A stretch of 64,000 nucleotides of DNA, from assembly GCA_039831705.1 (NCBI GenBank), contig JBDOMT010000470.1:3327-67326 (forward strand), in the 5' to 3' direction. The position numbers were made by a program, and so were the translations under genes. Within the stretch, counting starts at the first letter, position 1. Each line of letters starts with the position of its first letter. Origin of the DNA: JAJRWS01 sp039831705. Lineage in GTDB: Bacteria > Planctomycetota > Planctomycetia > Pirellulales > Lacipirellulaceae. Below the pieces are notes generated by a model. That model made no database searches and was not told where the DNA came from. It saw only the letters and a program-made list of their open reading frames with translations. Shown piece by piece: positions 1 to 9,174 of this stretch.

Positions 1-31
1 AACCTCTTGCTAACAAATCACTTACGCTCAC
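1..31 (-). CDS. possible start of the next gene, cut by the window edge
   Basis: A GTG at 29-31 overlaps the TGA stop of the SelA-like gene (28-30), in the arrangement typical of translationally coupled genes, and stays open for 10 codons to the edge. Only about ten residues are visible, so no function can be given. The first residues do not resemble SelB, which would otherwise be a natural neighbour of a selA gene. Very uncertain. Confidence 0.2.
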   Translation of the reverse strand, partial: MSVSDLLARG

Positions 32-1347
32 TCGTCAAGTTCGATGGCAGCAACCAATGCTTGATCCCAGCGGGGAAAAACTGAGCGCATATCCAACATC
101 ACCCGATCGCCACTCAAACGGGCCAAAACAGGTCGCTGTCCACTACGAAGACGTTGTAACAACTGCCTGGAAGCCTCCAACCCATCTCCCACCGGTCGCA
201 ACGAGATTGACCAGGTAGGTGCCGGCAGCGAGGTGACACGTGCCATCAGCGGAGTGGCCCCGGTCGATGTCGAATCGGAAATAGATGTCTCCACTGCCGG
301 ATCCACCTGGCACCAGAGAGATTCGGCCAGCAAGGGCAAGGCTTCTGCGATGGCATTGCTCTCTTGCATGAGAGGAGCCAGTCGCTCAGCACGTTGGCGT
401 AAATTATCAAGCGGTGCGGAAAGCAATTGCAAAACTGGAATCTGGTGTATGGGCGGTTGCTCCCCACCGTAAAGGTTGAGTGTGGCTCTCAGCGCTGCGA
501 GTGTCAATGAATTGGCAGCCATGGCGGGGGCGGCGGCGTGATGGCGTATTTGGTCGAGTAATGAACGCTGCCCCAGAACGATACTACAAACGGGCCCCCC
601 CATCATGCCCGCTCCTTCAAAAAGCACGACTTGGCCTTCCCGTGGTAACCTATCTGAAATCGGCGTGATGCTTGTGAGTCCAAATGTTGCCGGATCGACC
701 ATTCCGGCAGGGCCTGCAAGTTGCACGTCGCACTTATCTCCCAAGGCCTGTTGAATTAACCATTGAGCACTGGCGGTGCATGAAGCAACCCATGCAGATT
801 CGGCGCCCGTGCATTCTCGCAGCAATTGCTCAACTTGTTCAGCCCAGCCGATCGCAGATTGCGTTTCTGCGTCTTGGCCTGGTGCCGGGGCAAGATGATA
901 TTCATCGGCCAAATGTACGATTTCTTGAATGGCTACTTCTGCCAATGGTGGGACGACAAGTTCCGCACCAAGCACCACACCCGTGGCATTAATAACCGGA
1001 GCACCCGTATTTCCATTACCCAGCAAATGACGCGCAAACCGTTCTGCAATTTGATGGATACTAAGCACCTTTTCGGTGCGTTGTCGAAGATACGACTGCA
1101 TCTCTTCCAAATAACAGGCTGCCCGGCCCGCAAGGGTTGTCTGGTTGATGCGATCCATCACGGCCTGAACTTGAGGGTGCTTGATCAGCTCGTGAATCGA
1201 TGGCAGTTTGGATAATGGAGAGTTAAGCAGAGGCATGGCAGGTCGATAAATTGAGAAATGCTTGACCAGACACTCGTGGAATCCAAACACTCGTGGAATA
1301 AATGTCGCCAGGTCGTCTTCATCCGCCAGATTTGGAACTACTGACAT
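28..1347 (-). CDS. SelA-like protein (L-seryl-tRNA(Sec) selenium transferase homologue) lacking the PLP lysine
   Basis: True SelA is a PLP enzyme that turns Ser-tRNA(Sec) into Sec-tRNA(Sec). This 439-residue protein keeps the SelA outline: an N-terminal helical domain (LPSIHELIKHP, about 48-58), INATGVVL (119-126), a GGP...IVLG segment (about 250-259), TLAALRATLNLY (about 282-293) and the C-terminal RLSGDRVMLDMR strand. The PLP motif, SGDKLLGGP in E. coli, reads EGAGMMGGP here (about 244-252), so lysine is replaced by glycine. The later RADK is also lost. The segment between the AS.TAS motif and this site is roughly 80 residues shorter than in E. coli. It should therefore not form the normal Schiff base. 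A second start at Met38 (codon at 1236) is possible. It may be a degenerate paralogue with a different, perhaps RNA-binding, role. Homology is clear; activity is doubtful. Confidence 0.75.
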   Translation of the reverse strand: MSVVPNLADEDDLATFIPRVFGFHECLVKHFSIYRPAMPLLNSPLSKLPSIHELIKHPQVQAVMDRINQTTLAGRAACYLEEMQSYLRQRTEKVLSIHQIAERFARHLLGNGNTGAPVINATGVVLGAELVVPPLAEVAIQEIVHLADEYHLAPAPGQDAETQSAIGWAEQVEQLLRECTGAESAWVASCTASAQWLIQQALGDKCDVQLAGPAGMVDPATFGLTSITPISDRLPREGQVVLFEGAGMMGGPVCSIVLGQRSLLDQIRHHAAAPAMAANSLTLAALRATLNLYGGEQPPIHQIPVLQLLSAPLDNLRQRAERLAPLMQESNAIAEALPLLAESLWCQVDPAVETSISDSTSTGATPLMARVTSLPAPTWSISLRPVGDGLEASRQLLQRLRSGQRPVLARLSGDRVMLDMRSVFPRWDQALVAAIELDE

Positions 1348-1416
1348 TTCTGATTATGACGCTTTGAGAGTGTAGCGCCAAGAGTTGTGAGCAGGAAGAG
1401 CGAAACACCTCCGACT

Positions 1417-1629
1417 CTATTCTTTCGTTCGGATACCCACATCGCCCGGTGATGGAAATGGGTCGTATTCTGCTTGACGTACAATTTGTCGCTCGCGTCG
1501 CGACTCCCCCATTCCGGGAACCAGGGACGCATTGCTCAAGCCCTGACAACCACCTGCGGCAATGCACAGTGTCAAGCAACCGCCGCTTAACCAGCGTGCG
1601 GCCGTGGGGAGATCCGCCCAATGTTTCAT
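1417..1629 (-). CDS. small predicted lipoprotein
   Basis: A 70-residue protein starting at the ATG at 1629; an upstream GTG at 1659 would add ten residues. It has a short N-terminal segment, a hydrophobic stretch LTLCIAAGGC that looks like a lipobox (Cys at about residue 28), and a polar tail ending in DPFPSPGDVGIRTKE. This suggests an exported, lipid-anchored peptide. The DPFPSP.DVG tail recalls small planctomycete lipoproteins I have seen, but that is memory rather than a search. It lies just upstream of, and on the same strand as, the SelA-like gene. Function unknown. Confidence 0.5.
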   Translation of the reverse strand: MKHWADLPTAARWLSGGCLTLCIAAGGCQGLSNASLVPGMGESRRERQIVRQAEYDPFPSPGDVGIRTKE

Positions 1630-1732
1630 AACTATTTCCACAAGGTCTACTGATATCACGACCGATCCCTGTGCGGTTTATGAACCACAGCAGCAATCGA
1701 CTTTTCAGTGGTAATCCACGTGCTATTAGCCA

Positions 1733-2251
1733 TCACAGATCCAGCCGCGGTTGAGCCATCCATTCTGCAACGGTTCTCGGACCTTCTGGCTCTTTGTCAA
1801 CAAACAATCGATCCCAAAAAGATGGGCCTTTTTTGGAAACTGCCTTTTGATTAGATTCTCCACGGCCAAAGTCAAACATGTCCTTGGCGCCTTCCCACGC
1901 TTTTTTGCTACCGTCGCTGATCTTTTTCGCGCCCGAGGTGATGGGAGCAAACATCGATGTATTGTCGGTAGAGGCTCCATCCTTCGAAGTCCAAAAAGAA
2001 GGCATACTAAACTGTGGCATTTCAATTTTTGGCATCGTGATCTTGGGCATTGGCAGTGAGTACCAACTGGTCTGCTTGATGCCAGAAGAATCGGCCGCTT
2101 CTTTTTCTGAATTTTGTGCAGTAACAACGCCATTTATCTTGGCAGTTTTATCATCCAATGGAGGGTCAAACACTTGGGCCATGGCCACGGGATGAACCGC
2201 CAACAGCAAACAGACGATCGAACAAGCTACGGAAAAAAGTTTAACGATCAT
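1733..2251 (-). CDS. exported protein with PMPK-type repeats
   Basis: The ATG at 2251 is chosen over the longer frame (2296) because a strong GGAGG Shine-Dalgarno lies 8 bases upstream and the product then starts with a clean signal peptide (MIVKLFSVACS..., cleavage near AMA-Q). The 172-residue product has a middle run of short repeats (MPKITMPKIEMPQFSMPSFW) and a C-terminal part with KKAWEGAKDMFDFGRG and FWDRLFVDKEPEGPRTVAEWMAQPR. No known domain is recognised. The repeats and aromatic residues suggest an envelope-associated or amphipathic protein. Function unknown. Confidence 0.6.
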   Translation of the reverse strand: MIVKLFSVACSIVCLLLAVHPVAMAQVFDPPLDDKTAKINGVVTAQNSEKEAADSSGIKQTSWYSLPMPKITMPKIEMPQFSMPSFWTSKDGASTDNTSMFAPITSGAKKISDGSKKAWEGAKDMFDFGRGESNQKAVSKKGPSFWDRLFVDKEPEGPRTVAEWMAQPRLDL

Positions 2252-2646
2252 GGTTTTTCCTCCAGGCAACTCACCAGAACCAGAATTTGTATTCAATACA
2301 ATGCTTCTACGGTTCTGAAACCGATGGGATTAATTGGAAAATGGGTTTTCGATAAGGCTGAGCATAGTACAACTATTTGAGAACATCGTCGCTTACAACT
2401 GTTCCCAACAGGTGATTGTGTACGTGCAATCTCAAAGGGCCGCGAAGTGTGTCAAAACTTAAGCACGCTGTCCAGAGGAGTTGAGGACGGAAAGAACTGA
2501 CTTTGTCCAATTGGCTGAAAAGGCGTAGTAGCCACGTAATCGTAAAAAGAATTTAGCCGTGAACTTACGTCCACGACTAAACGCTTTCGCCACGGCGTGG
2601 CTATCACGCAATATTCAGTGCTAGCAATGCCAGAAATACATGTACG
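2252..2646. other. intergenic region without a recognised gene
   Basis: About 395 bases between the exported protein and the broken PEP-CTERM gene. A small palindrome (GCCACGGCGTGGC, near 2591) is visible. It presumably holds the promoter of the minus-strand gene ending at 1733 and the terminator of the gene above it, but no clear terminator or conserved ORF was found. Confidence 0.4.
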
Positions 2647-3922
2647 TTACACACGCATATTACGACCGTATTGCAGCCGCAATGCAAACGCTCCGGCAAT
2701 ACAACCTAGCAACCAGGCCGATGGTTCTGGAACGGCCGATACCACTTGGGAAGTGCGTGTAGTTGCTGCAACATTGCCAAAATCATCATTCCATATATTA
2801 AAGTCGCGAACGTCTACATTGTTGTCCCCATTAGCGTCACCTTGCCAGCGTGTGGCGTTACCGACCAGGCCCATCCCTCTTTGCAGCACCAAGAAATCGT
2901 TACCATCGGCATCGTCGTCGCTATCGAAGTCACCCGGGTAACGAGGCATGACTGTGGCCAATTCGAAAAAGGCCGATTCTATCAGCAGATCGAACATGAC
3001 TGTACCCTGCATCACCTCCATCGATGCCTGCTCAGTGATGTCGAGTGGATGGTCGTCGCTATTTGAATCGGCCCAAATGTCGATGAAGTCGTCAACCGAT
3101 CCCCAGCAATAGATGTCGGAGCTGCCGCATTGGTAGTGAACCTCCACGTTGCCTGCATTGGCACCCATTTGCAAATCCATTTTCAAACTCCCAGCGACTG
3201 ACTTGCCCTCCTCGAGCTTCAACGTAGATTGCCTCCGACGAACTGATTTGGGTGCGAATGGTGTTGAGATCGTCAAGATTAAAATCGTCGATATCGTCGA
3301 TGGTGAACGATCCCAGCAGGGTACCGCCAGGGATGGGTGAACTATTGTTACCAAAAGTGATGCCAAAGTTAATCTTGCTACCGGGTCCCGAATATTTCTC
3401 GGTGATCATGATCGGCCCCGAGCCAATCCCTAGGACCGAATTAGGGCCGTTGGTACTCTTCAGGTTGGCGTCAAAGCGATTGGACAGCGTGTTGCCGGTG
3501 TTAGCAACCGCCAATATTGCGTCAGTGTGAATTTCGTTGCCGTTGATCAGTTCATCGGTGTGAACCTCCGCATCCATGTCCCACAGTCCGCCGTTGCCGA
3601 CCATCTGGAAGCCAAAATTGTTCACCGAGGAAAGTCCAAAACCGTAGGACACTTGAGTTCCGCCGCCGGTCATATGAGTTGCCGTAAGGTCAAGCAGTGT
3701 CATCTCCAGGGGAACATTGGGCCATTCAAGCACGGTATCTCCGTCCACGTCAGCGCCCATAAATTTTCCAGACACAACGATATTGTCGCCCGTATCCGAT
3801 ATGCCAAAGAAGTCGTACTCTTCTGCAACTGCCGGGGAGCCGATCCCCGCTACCATCAATACTATGGCAAAATACTTGGCAATTGAAGTGTGGGTGATTG
3901 AAGTGTGGGTGGAACGTTTCAT
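2647..3922 (-). pseudogene. PEP-CTERM/dockerin-type secreted protein, frameshifted
   Basis: Start at the ATG at 3922, preceded by AGGAG and followed by a signal peptide (...AIVLMVAGIGSPAVA). The first frame runs about 235 residues into a beta-rich domain, then the meaningful frame jumps by one base within about 3203-3218, in a C/G-rich stretch. The second frame continues with a dockerin-like pair of calcium loops (GDFDSDDDADGNDFL and GDANGDNNVDVRDFNIW) and ends in a PEP-CTERM sorting signal (VPEPSAWLLGC, hydrophobic helix, basic tail RNMRV). PEP-CTERM proteins are exported and processed by exosortase; the dockerin-like repeats are common in planctomycete secreted proteins. The break may be real or a one-base assembly error. 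Confidence 0.7.
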
Positions 3923-4097
3923 GATTGATTCTCCTTTACGTGTGGTAATTAGGGGCTGCCGATCGTTTGTTGCCAATGTGGCAAGCAATTTAGCAAGCCA
4001 GGAATTGACCTTTCGTGCGGCAGTATTGTTAAGGAGGCGCCTCCCTATGGAGATCATCAAGAAAAGGGGGCTACAACATGACAGACCGAATGAGATT

Positions 4098-5141
4098 TCA
4101 GTGCTCAGGCCTCAGAGCTCGCCACCAATGGAGACCCTGACTTGTTTGCCAACCTGACTTTATGAACCTATTAGCTCGAATATTTTTTGAGCGGATACCC
4201 CATAACCAGATTGAAAAGAAAACAGCTTGCAGCAGAAAACCTGTAGTTGGCTCTGGGATTTCGATGATGACAGTAACTGAATTGGTATTTGCCGTCCACT
4301 GCGCCTCCCAGATGCTCAGATCGGCCACATCGACCTGGCTATCACCATTGGCATCGCCTTCAGAGAGCAGGCTGCCCTCACTCAGCCCTCGTTGCCATAT
4401 GAGCAAATCAGCCCCGTCCACATCATCATCCTCATCAAAGTCAGCTGAGGCCACGACTATCTGTGCGTCGAAAAATCCCAGATAGTTTGCACCCGCCACT
4501 GCATCCACATCCCAGAAGTTCAGCGCGTCATTGGCCAGCTCAAAGACAGCCTGCGTAGCTGCGGGCGATCCATTGTTGTGGGTAACTCCCTGCAATCCTA
4601 TTTCCAAAAAGAGGTCGGTTGCCTCACCCAACGTCGCACCCGCCTGAAAGGTGACCGTAGCGAACAACCAGGCGGGACCACCCGGTTGGTTTGAGCAAAA
4701 AAGCAAATCTTCTGGATCACAAACAGGGCCGACACCCACACCATCTGGCAATCCCATACCGTCCGAAAACAGGTTGAGTCCGATAAATCCTTCGATCAGG
4801 TCTGACTGCAGGTTCAACCCCGAGGCCGAATCAAAAATCAACTAGTGCCGAAACCCATTTCCAATTGCCGGATTGTGGACCGTAATCTGTTGGAAGGATA
4901 GTGCAACAGACTGCGCAGCCACCAGATTGAGTGAAATCGCATTGAGTACGTTCCCATCTTCGGGCCGTCCCCAAATGTCCATCGTTTGGATGGAATTGGG
5001 CGCGACGAACAGGGTTTCAACCGCAGGACCATTTTCCACATTCGAGAGCCAAAAGTTGACGATTGAAACTGCGGAGGCACCCGCCTGCAGCAGGGTTAAT
5101 GTCAACACTGCGAAAAAGAACGTTGCCAATGCCCTGATCAT
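4098..5141 (-). pseudogene. PEP-CTERM/dockerin-type secreted protein with an in-frame TAG
   Basis: One continuous reading frame carries a signal peptide (MIRALATFFFAVLTLTLLQ...), a beta-rich N-terminal part, a TAG stop at 4842-4844, and then without frame change the rest of the protein: a beta domain, two calcium-loop motifs (DFDEDDDVDGADLLIWQRG and GDANGDSQVDVADLSIW) and a PEP-CTERM-like end (IPEPTTGFLLQ, hydrophobic stretch, RSKNIR). Codon 1 after the stop is TTG, so internal restart is only a formal option. The start at 5141 is chosen for the signal peptide; an ATG at 5168 with GGCGGAA in front is the alternative. It resembles the neighbouring frameshifted gene in plan. A nonsense mutation or a sequencing error is likely. 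Confidence 0.7.
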
Positions 5142-5422
5142 CGTAGTTAGACAACACGAGAAAGACATTTCCGCCAACAGGTTCGCCAGCCCCAAATTCA
5201 ATCTCACCGAATCGTGCACACTTAGGTTGCCTGTCTTGAGAGATTCCTCTGTAGCCGTGTAGTGCTGTTCGAGAATGGAGGCAATCAGGTTCTGTCGCCA
5301 GCCTCGATGAAGTTTTTCACCTCTGGACTCAGTCCATGAATCGTATTGAGTTGCCGCTGCAGTTGTCGTTTATCCTTTTCGAGTGCCTGTGTCGCTTGCT
5401 GCTGACGACCGACAAGGATGAT

Positions 5423-6994
5423 TTATTCTTGTAGATTGCCAGCCAATTCTATACTTTGGGAACGAATGATCAGGGCCACGATCGGGCCGGCAATGGCTAC
5501 CATAAGCGTCAAAAACAAAGCGGATGCCAGTGCCGGTTTCCGTTTTGCCCAACGCCAACCCCGCCGCATTCGAGACAGGGGTCTGGCATGTATGGGCTCG
5601 CCACCCAGAAATCGTTGCAGTTCTGCAGCTACGATCTTAGCGCTCCGATAACGGCCATTCGGATCTCGTTCGAGGCATTTCAGGCTGATCGTCGCCAGAT
5701 CTTGGGGAACATTTCGATTCAATTTTCGTGGGTCGAGTGCATCGTCGTGCTGTTTGTCGTAGAGCTGACGCTCGAAATTACCCCGATAGGGTAATTCACT
5801 GGTTAACAACTCGAATAAAATCACGCCGAGTGAATAGAGGTCGGAACGCGCATCAGTCCAATGCCCTTTGCCTTCGGCCTGCTCGGGAGACATATAGGCC
5901 GCCGTTCCAAAAACCTGGCCGTCATAAGTATGGGTAAGCTCGCCCGTTTCACGCTTGGCAAGACCAAAATCGAGCAGGAGTGGCTCACCACGCTGATCGA
6001 TCATTACATTGGAGGGTTTGAGGTCACGGTGAATGACGCCGTGCTGATGGGCATGTTCCAGCGCCTCAGCAATCAGACTGCCGAGCTGGGCTACCTCGCG
6101 CGGATTGGCTTTGTGCTTCACCATCCAGTCGGTGAGGGTAATGCCACGAATGAAATCGCTGACAATAAAAATTGTCTCTCCGTCGCGACCAATTTCATGG
6201 ACCGTGGCAATATGAGGATGACACAATTGCGCAGCAGCACGCGCTTCGCGAAAGAAAAAATCAATGTCTTGAGACTGCAAATTGCCTTTTCTTGGAATCT
6301 TGAGCGCGACGGTTCGCTGTAAATCGCGGTCCCGTGCCTTCCAAACTGTGCCAAATCCACCCAGCCCCAAACGCGAGATCAGCTCAAACCGGCCGATCGT
6401 TTGTCGGTTCGTAGACGCATCGCCAGACGCTTCCCGATCGACCAGACAAAAGGCACTCCCACACGAATTGCAGGTGACATCCTCGTAGGGAGTGTCGGCG
6501 AGCAACTCGACTTGATGGCAACAGTGGGGGCAGCGGATGTGCAAGCCATGTGATGGATGCATGTCAGCAAGTATCACATCGCTCGATAACGCATCACTTG
6601 GCAATCCATCACTTAATGGTTTGTCGTTTATTGAAGAGCCCGTGACGCCCAGATGGGGTATTATGGTATCAGACAATTCGGACAAGGCGAGGTCTGCCTC
6701 ACGATTCCAAACCGCCCCGAGCTGTGCCGTAAGGGCGGGGTAGGCTTCGACCATATCAGACAACGTCGCCGTATCACCGCTTGGGCTAACCCGATAGTGA
6801 CGTTCGATCGATACCAATTCCTGGAGCAGGTAGTCTTGGTATTCCACGGGAACCTTATCCAGATATTGTTCCAGCTGCTCCCTTTCATCGGATCCTTTTT
6901 TCTCCTGCCACTCGCATTCAAACCGATCACACAACTTGTCGACAAGTCGTACCATGTCGACAGACAGCCGCAGACTGAAGGATTCTCTTGCCAT
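5423..6994 (-). CDS. membrane Ser/Thr protein kinase with zinc ribbon, tail cut by a stop
   Basis: A 523-residue Hanks-type kinase. Visible in order: an N-terminal helical region (1-145), a CxxC...CxxC zinc ribbon (Cys155/158/175/178), the glycine loop GLGGFGTVWKA (about 210-220), the catalytic VALKI lysine (Lys232), HRDLKPSN (322-329), DFGLAK (342-347), an SPE segment (369-371), and one transmembrane helix (about 487-511). All catalytic residues are present. Planctomycete kinases of this type usually carry an extracytoplasmic sensor after the helix. Here a TAA ends the frame 12 residues after it, and the same frame then stays open for 45 more codons with coiled-coil character. It is divergent from an ECF sigma factor, which suggests a shared signalling role. 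Confidence 0.85.
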   Translation of the reverse strand: MARESFSLRLSVDMVRLVDKLCDRFECEWQEKKGSDEREQLEQYLDKVPVEYQDYLLQELVSIERHYRVSPSGDTATLSDMVEAYPALTAQLGAVWNREADLALSELSDTIIPHLGVTGSSINDKPLSDGLPSDALSSDVILADMHPSHGLHIRCPHCCHQVELLADTPYEDVTCNSCGSAFCLVDREASGDASTNRQTIGRFELISRLGLGGFGTVWKARDRDLQRTVALKIPRKGNLQSQDIDFFFREARAAAQLCHPHIATVHEIGRDGETIFIVSDFIRGITLTDWMVKHKANPREVAQLGSLIAEALEHAHQHGVIHRDLKPSNVMIDQRGEPLLLDFGLAKRETGELTHTYDGQVFGTAAYMSPEQAEGKGHWTDARSDLYSLGVILFELLTSELPYRGNFERQLYDKQHDDALDPRKLNRNVPQDLATISLKCLERDPNGRYRSAKIVAAELQRFLGGEPIHARPLSRMRRGWRWAKRKPALASALFLTLMVAIAGPIVALIIRSQSIELAGNLQE

Positions 6995-7174
6995 GAATTC
7001 AAAAATTAGTTAAAGCCATGTGGCAGCCGAGATCCCCTGGAAATATGATGAAAAGGATTTATGAGTTGCTGAAATGGGGCTCTTCTGCTTATTATAGCCC
7101 ATCGGTATGGTCGCGCGAATCTGCAATTACGAACAGGCAGGATCGGTCATACCTCCTATCGCGGATACATTTCA

Positions 7175-7759
7175 ATGGATTCCAAACAGCACGAGTCGGT
7201 TTCACACTGGCTGGAGCAGCTCAACTCCGACGACGAATCCCAAGCTCAACAGCAGCTATGGAACCGATACTTTAGCCGACTCGCTACCGTCGCTCGAGGT
7301 CGCCTGACAGGCGTACCACAGCGCGACGCGGACGAAGAAGACGTGGCTTTAAGTGTACTCGATAGCTTTTTTCGGGGGACCCAAGCGGGACGCTTTCCGA
7401 ATTTGAAAGATCGAACTGGCCTATGGCCCTTGCTGGTGAAAATGACTGCATGCAAGGCGATTAACCAAATTCACCGACAACTGGCCAAAAAACGCACCCA
7501 TAAGGGAGAGCAATATGTGGCTGATTTCACCGAATTAGCGGGCAACGAGCCGACTCCCCAGTTTGCCATGGAAGTAGCCGAGCAAGTCCAGATATTGCTA
7601 GCCAGTTTGAGTGATGATCAATTGCGAATCGTGGCATCCATGAAGCTTGAGGGCTATACCAATGCCGACATTGAAGCACAGCTCGATATTGTCGAGCGTT
7701 CGGTAGCCAGAAAGCTCGTTCGCATCCGCACCGAATGGGCGAGCAAAGTTGAAAATTAG
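7175..7759 (+). CDS. ECF-type RNA polymerase sigma factor
   Basis: A 194-residue protein of the planctomycete ECF sigma class (Sigma70_ECF, PF07638-like). Region 2 is visible as the QQQLWNRYFSRLATVARGRL segment with a conserved acidic DADEEDVALSVLDSFF helix. Region 4 is the C-terminal LSDDQLRIVASMKLEGYTNADIEAQLDIVERSVARKLVRIR helix-turn-helix. Such factors direct polymerase to stress or envelope promoters. No anti-sigma gene follows. Instead a Ser/Thr kinase is divergently encoded 180 bases away, a pairing common in planctomycetes and thought to replace classical anti-sigma control. The start has no obvious Shine-Dalgarno. Confidence 0.85.
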   Translation: MDSKQHESVSHWLEQLNSDDESQAQQQLWNRYFSRLATVARGRLTGVPQRDADEEDVALSVLDSFFRGTQAGRFPNLKDRTGLWPLLVKMTACKAINQIHRQLAKKRTHKGEQYVADFTELAGNEPTPQFAMEVAEQVQILLASLSDDQLRIVASMKLEGYTNADIEAQLDIVERSVARKLVRIRTEWASKVEN

Positions 7760-7868
7760 CGTAATATGACGTACGATAGCAGCCAGTCGCCGGGTATATC
7801 AGCGATGTGATAACCTTACCCTCTGGCTCTGTCAATTATCGGTAAGTCGCGGTAGTCTTCATCCTTCA

Positions 7869-7891
7869 AGCCCGGAGGGCCGGCATAGCCC
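7869..7891. repeat. CCCGGAGGGCCG dispersed repeat, copy 1
   Basis: An intergenic motif AGCCCGGAGGGCCGGCATAG followed by CCC. It recurs at 36812-36835 and, as both arms of a perfect hairpin, at 37017-37066. The core is self-complementary. Confidence 0.6.
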
Positions 7892-7917
7892 TCTCACCAT
7901 TATCCCACAAAATTACT

Positions 7918-8745
7918 TTGGACCCACTTAATTTAACTCTTGGTTTTCTGGGCGCAGGCCGGATGGCGACCGCGTTGGCGAAGGGCTGCACCCAGACCGG
8001 ACTCATTGCGGCAGACCGCTTGCTGGCCAGCGATCCCTGGAGTGAGGCTCGCGAGCAGTTTGCCGCTACCCTGCCCGCCGCTCAGGTTACGGAGGACAAC
8101 CAGCAGGTGCTGGCTGAGTCAGATGTGGTGGTACTCGCGGTCAAACCACAAAAAATGGCTGAGGTACTCTCAAGCATCACCTCTGCAGTGACTCCGCAAC
8201 ATTTGCTGGTATCGATTGCTGCGGGCGCTCCAATTGCCAAATTGGCCCGCGATCTGCCCCTGGACACACGGCTGGTTCGGGTCATGCCCAACACTCCTTG
8301 CTTGATTGCCAAAGGCGCCAGTTGCTTTAGCCGAGGGCCGACCGCCACGGAAAAAGATGCTGCGTTGGTACGAAAGTTATTAGAAAGCGTGGGTTCTGCG
8401 TGGGAAGTTGAGGAGCAGCAGCTCGATGCGGTTACAGGTCTGTCGGGTTCAGGACCAGCTTTTGTGTACCGTCTGATCGAAGCACTTGCCCAAGGTGGCC
8501 AAGAGATGGGCCTGCCAGCCGATTTGTCTTTACAATTGGCGGCTCAAACCGTCCATGGCGCTGCAGATATGGTACTTACCACCCAACTTGAACCCTCGGT
8601 GCTGCGAAATCAAGTAACCAGCCCAGGCGGCACAACCTTGGCTGGTCTTGAAGTTCTGGAGAAACTCGATGGCCCTGCGGCCTTTCAAGAGGCCGTCCAA
8701 GCAGCCACGATTCGATCAATTGAACTGGGCGAACAATACAACTAG
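7918..8745 (+). CDS. proC: pyrroline-5-carboxylate reductase
   Basis: Catalyses the last step of proline synthesis, NAD(P)H-dependent reduction of 1-pyrroline-5-carboxylate, in the cytoplasm. The 275-residue length is normal for ProC. Visible are the N-terminal Rossmann motif GFLGAGRMATALAKG (about 9-23), AVKPQ (about 76-80), VRVMPNTPCLIAKGAS (about 121-136), and the C-terminal signature with LSGSGPAF (about 179-186) and VTSPGGTT (about 235-242). The called start is TTG with no Shine-Dalgarno; the first ATG lies inside the Rossmann motif and is too late. It appears to be a single-gene unit. Confidence 0.95.
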   Translation: MDPLNLTLGFLGAGRMATALAKGCTQTGLIAADRLLASDPWSEAREQFAATLPAAQVTEDNQQVLAESDVVVLAVKPQKMAEVLSSITSAVTPQHLLVSIAAGAPIAKLARDLPLDTRLVRVMPNTPCLIAKGASCFSRGPTATEKDAALVRKLLESVGSAWEVEEQQLDAVTGLSGSGPAFVYRLIEALAQGGQEMGLPADLSLQLAAQTVHGAADMVLTTQLEPSVLRNQVTSPGGTTLAGLEVLEKLDGPAAFQEAVQAATIRSIELGEQYN

Positions 8746-8807
8746 GCGAGCAATTCAACTAGGCCAAGAGTGGATGATCACTTATCATACGGTTAGGAAT
8801 GGAAACC

Positions 8808-9047
8808 ATGTCGATTCTCAGTAACATTGACGACAAACTTGTACCCCTCTACAGGATCATGTGGGTTTCAGCAACGCCCCATTTTTGTGGCGAGGACGAT
8901 TGTACTCGTGAAGGCAGCTACGAAATCCGATTGGAACAGGGAGAATCGGTTTGGGCAAATCCACCAGAGAGGAATAAAATCATCGAACAGTTGGAACAGT
9001 GGCAAGGTGGACTCGGTTCGTTGGATTCAAACGACGGATCGTGGTAA
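8808..9047 (+). CDS. small protein of unknown function
   Basis: A 79-residue acidic protein starting at the ATG at 8808 (AGGA about 9 bases upstream); an ATG at 8799 adds three residues. It contains a CGEDDC motif (two Cys) followed by a YEIRLEQGESVWANPPERN segment and an amphipathic EQLEQW stretch. A competing frame (8827-9090) looks less protein-like. It lies 62 bases after proC on the same strand. No family recognised. Confidence 0.5.
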   Translation: MSILSNIDDKLVPLYRIMWVSATPHFCGEDDCTREGSYEIRLEQGESVWANPPERNKIIEQLEQWQGGLGSLDSNDGSW

Positions 9048-9051
9048 GTAC

Positions 9052-9067
9052 CCAGACGAATGTCTGG
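9052..9067 (+). terminator. short perfect hairpin after the small gene
   Basis: CCAGAC-GAAT-GTCTGG starts five bases after the stop of the preceding gene. No strong U tract follows (only TTACTTTTGG some way on), so terminator function is tentative. Confidence 0.35.
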
Positions 9068-9174
9068 TCAAGCCTTACTTTTGGGGTTAACGCAGCAATA
9101 AGTACAGGCAGGGCAAAAGTTTATTCGTGCGTCAACCCAAAAAGATAAGTTTGACAAAGCACAAGGAAGCAAGC

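Noticed and set aside
4842..4844. Recoding (pyrrolysine or readthrough) at the TAG of the PEP-CTERM gene
   Set aside because: The neighbour is broken by a frameshift and the kinase tail by TAA, so simple decay or sequence error explains all three; no recoding element is seen.
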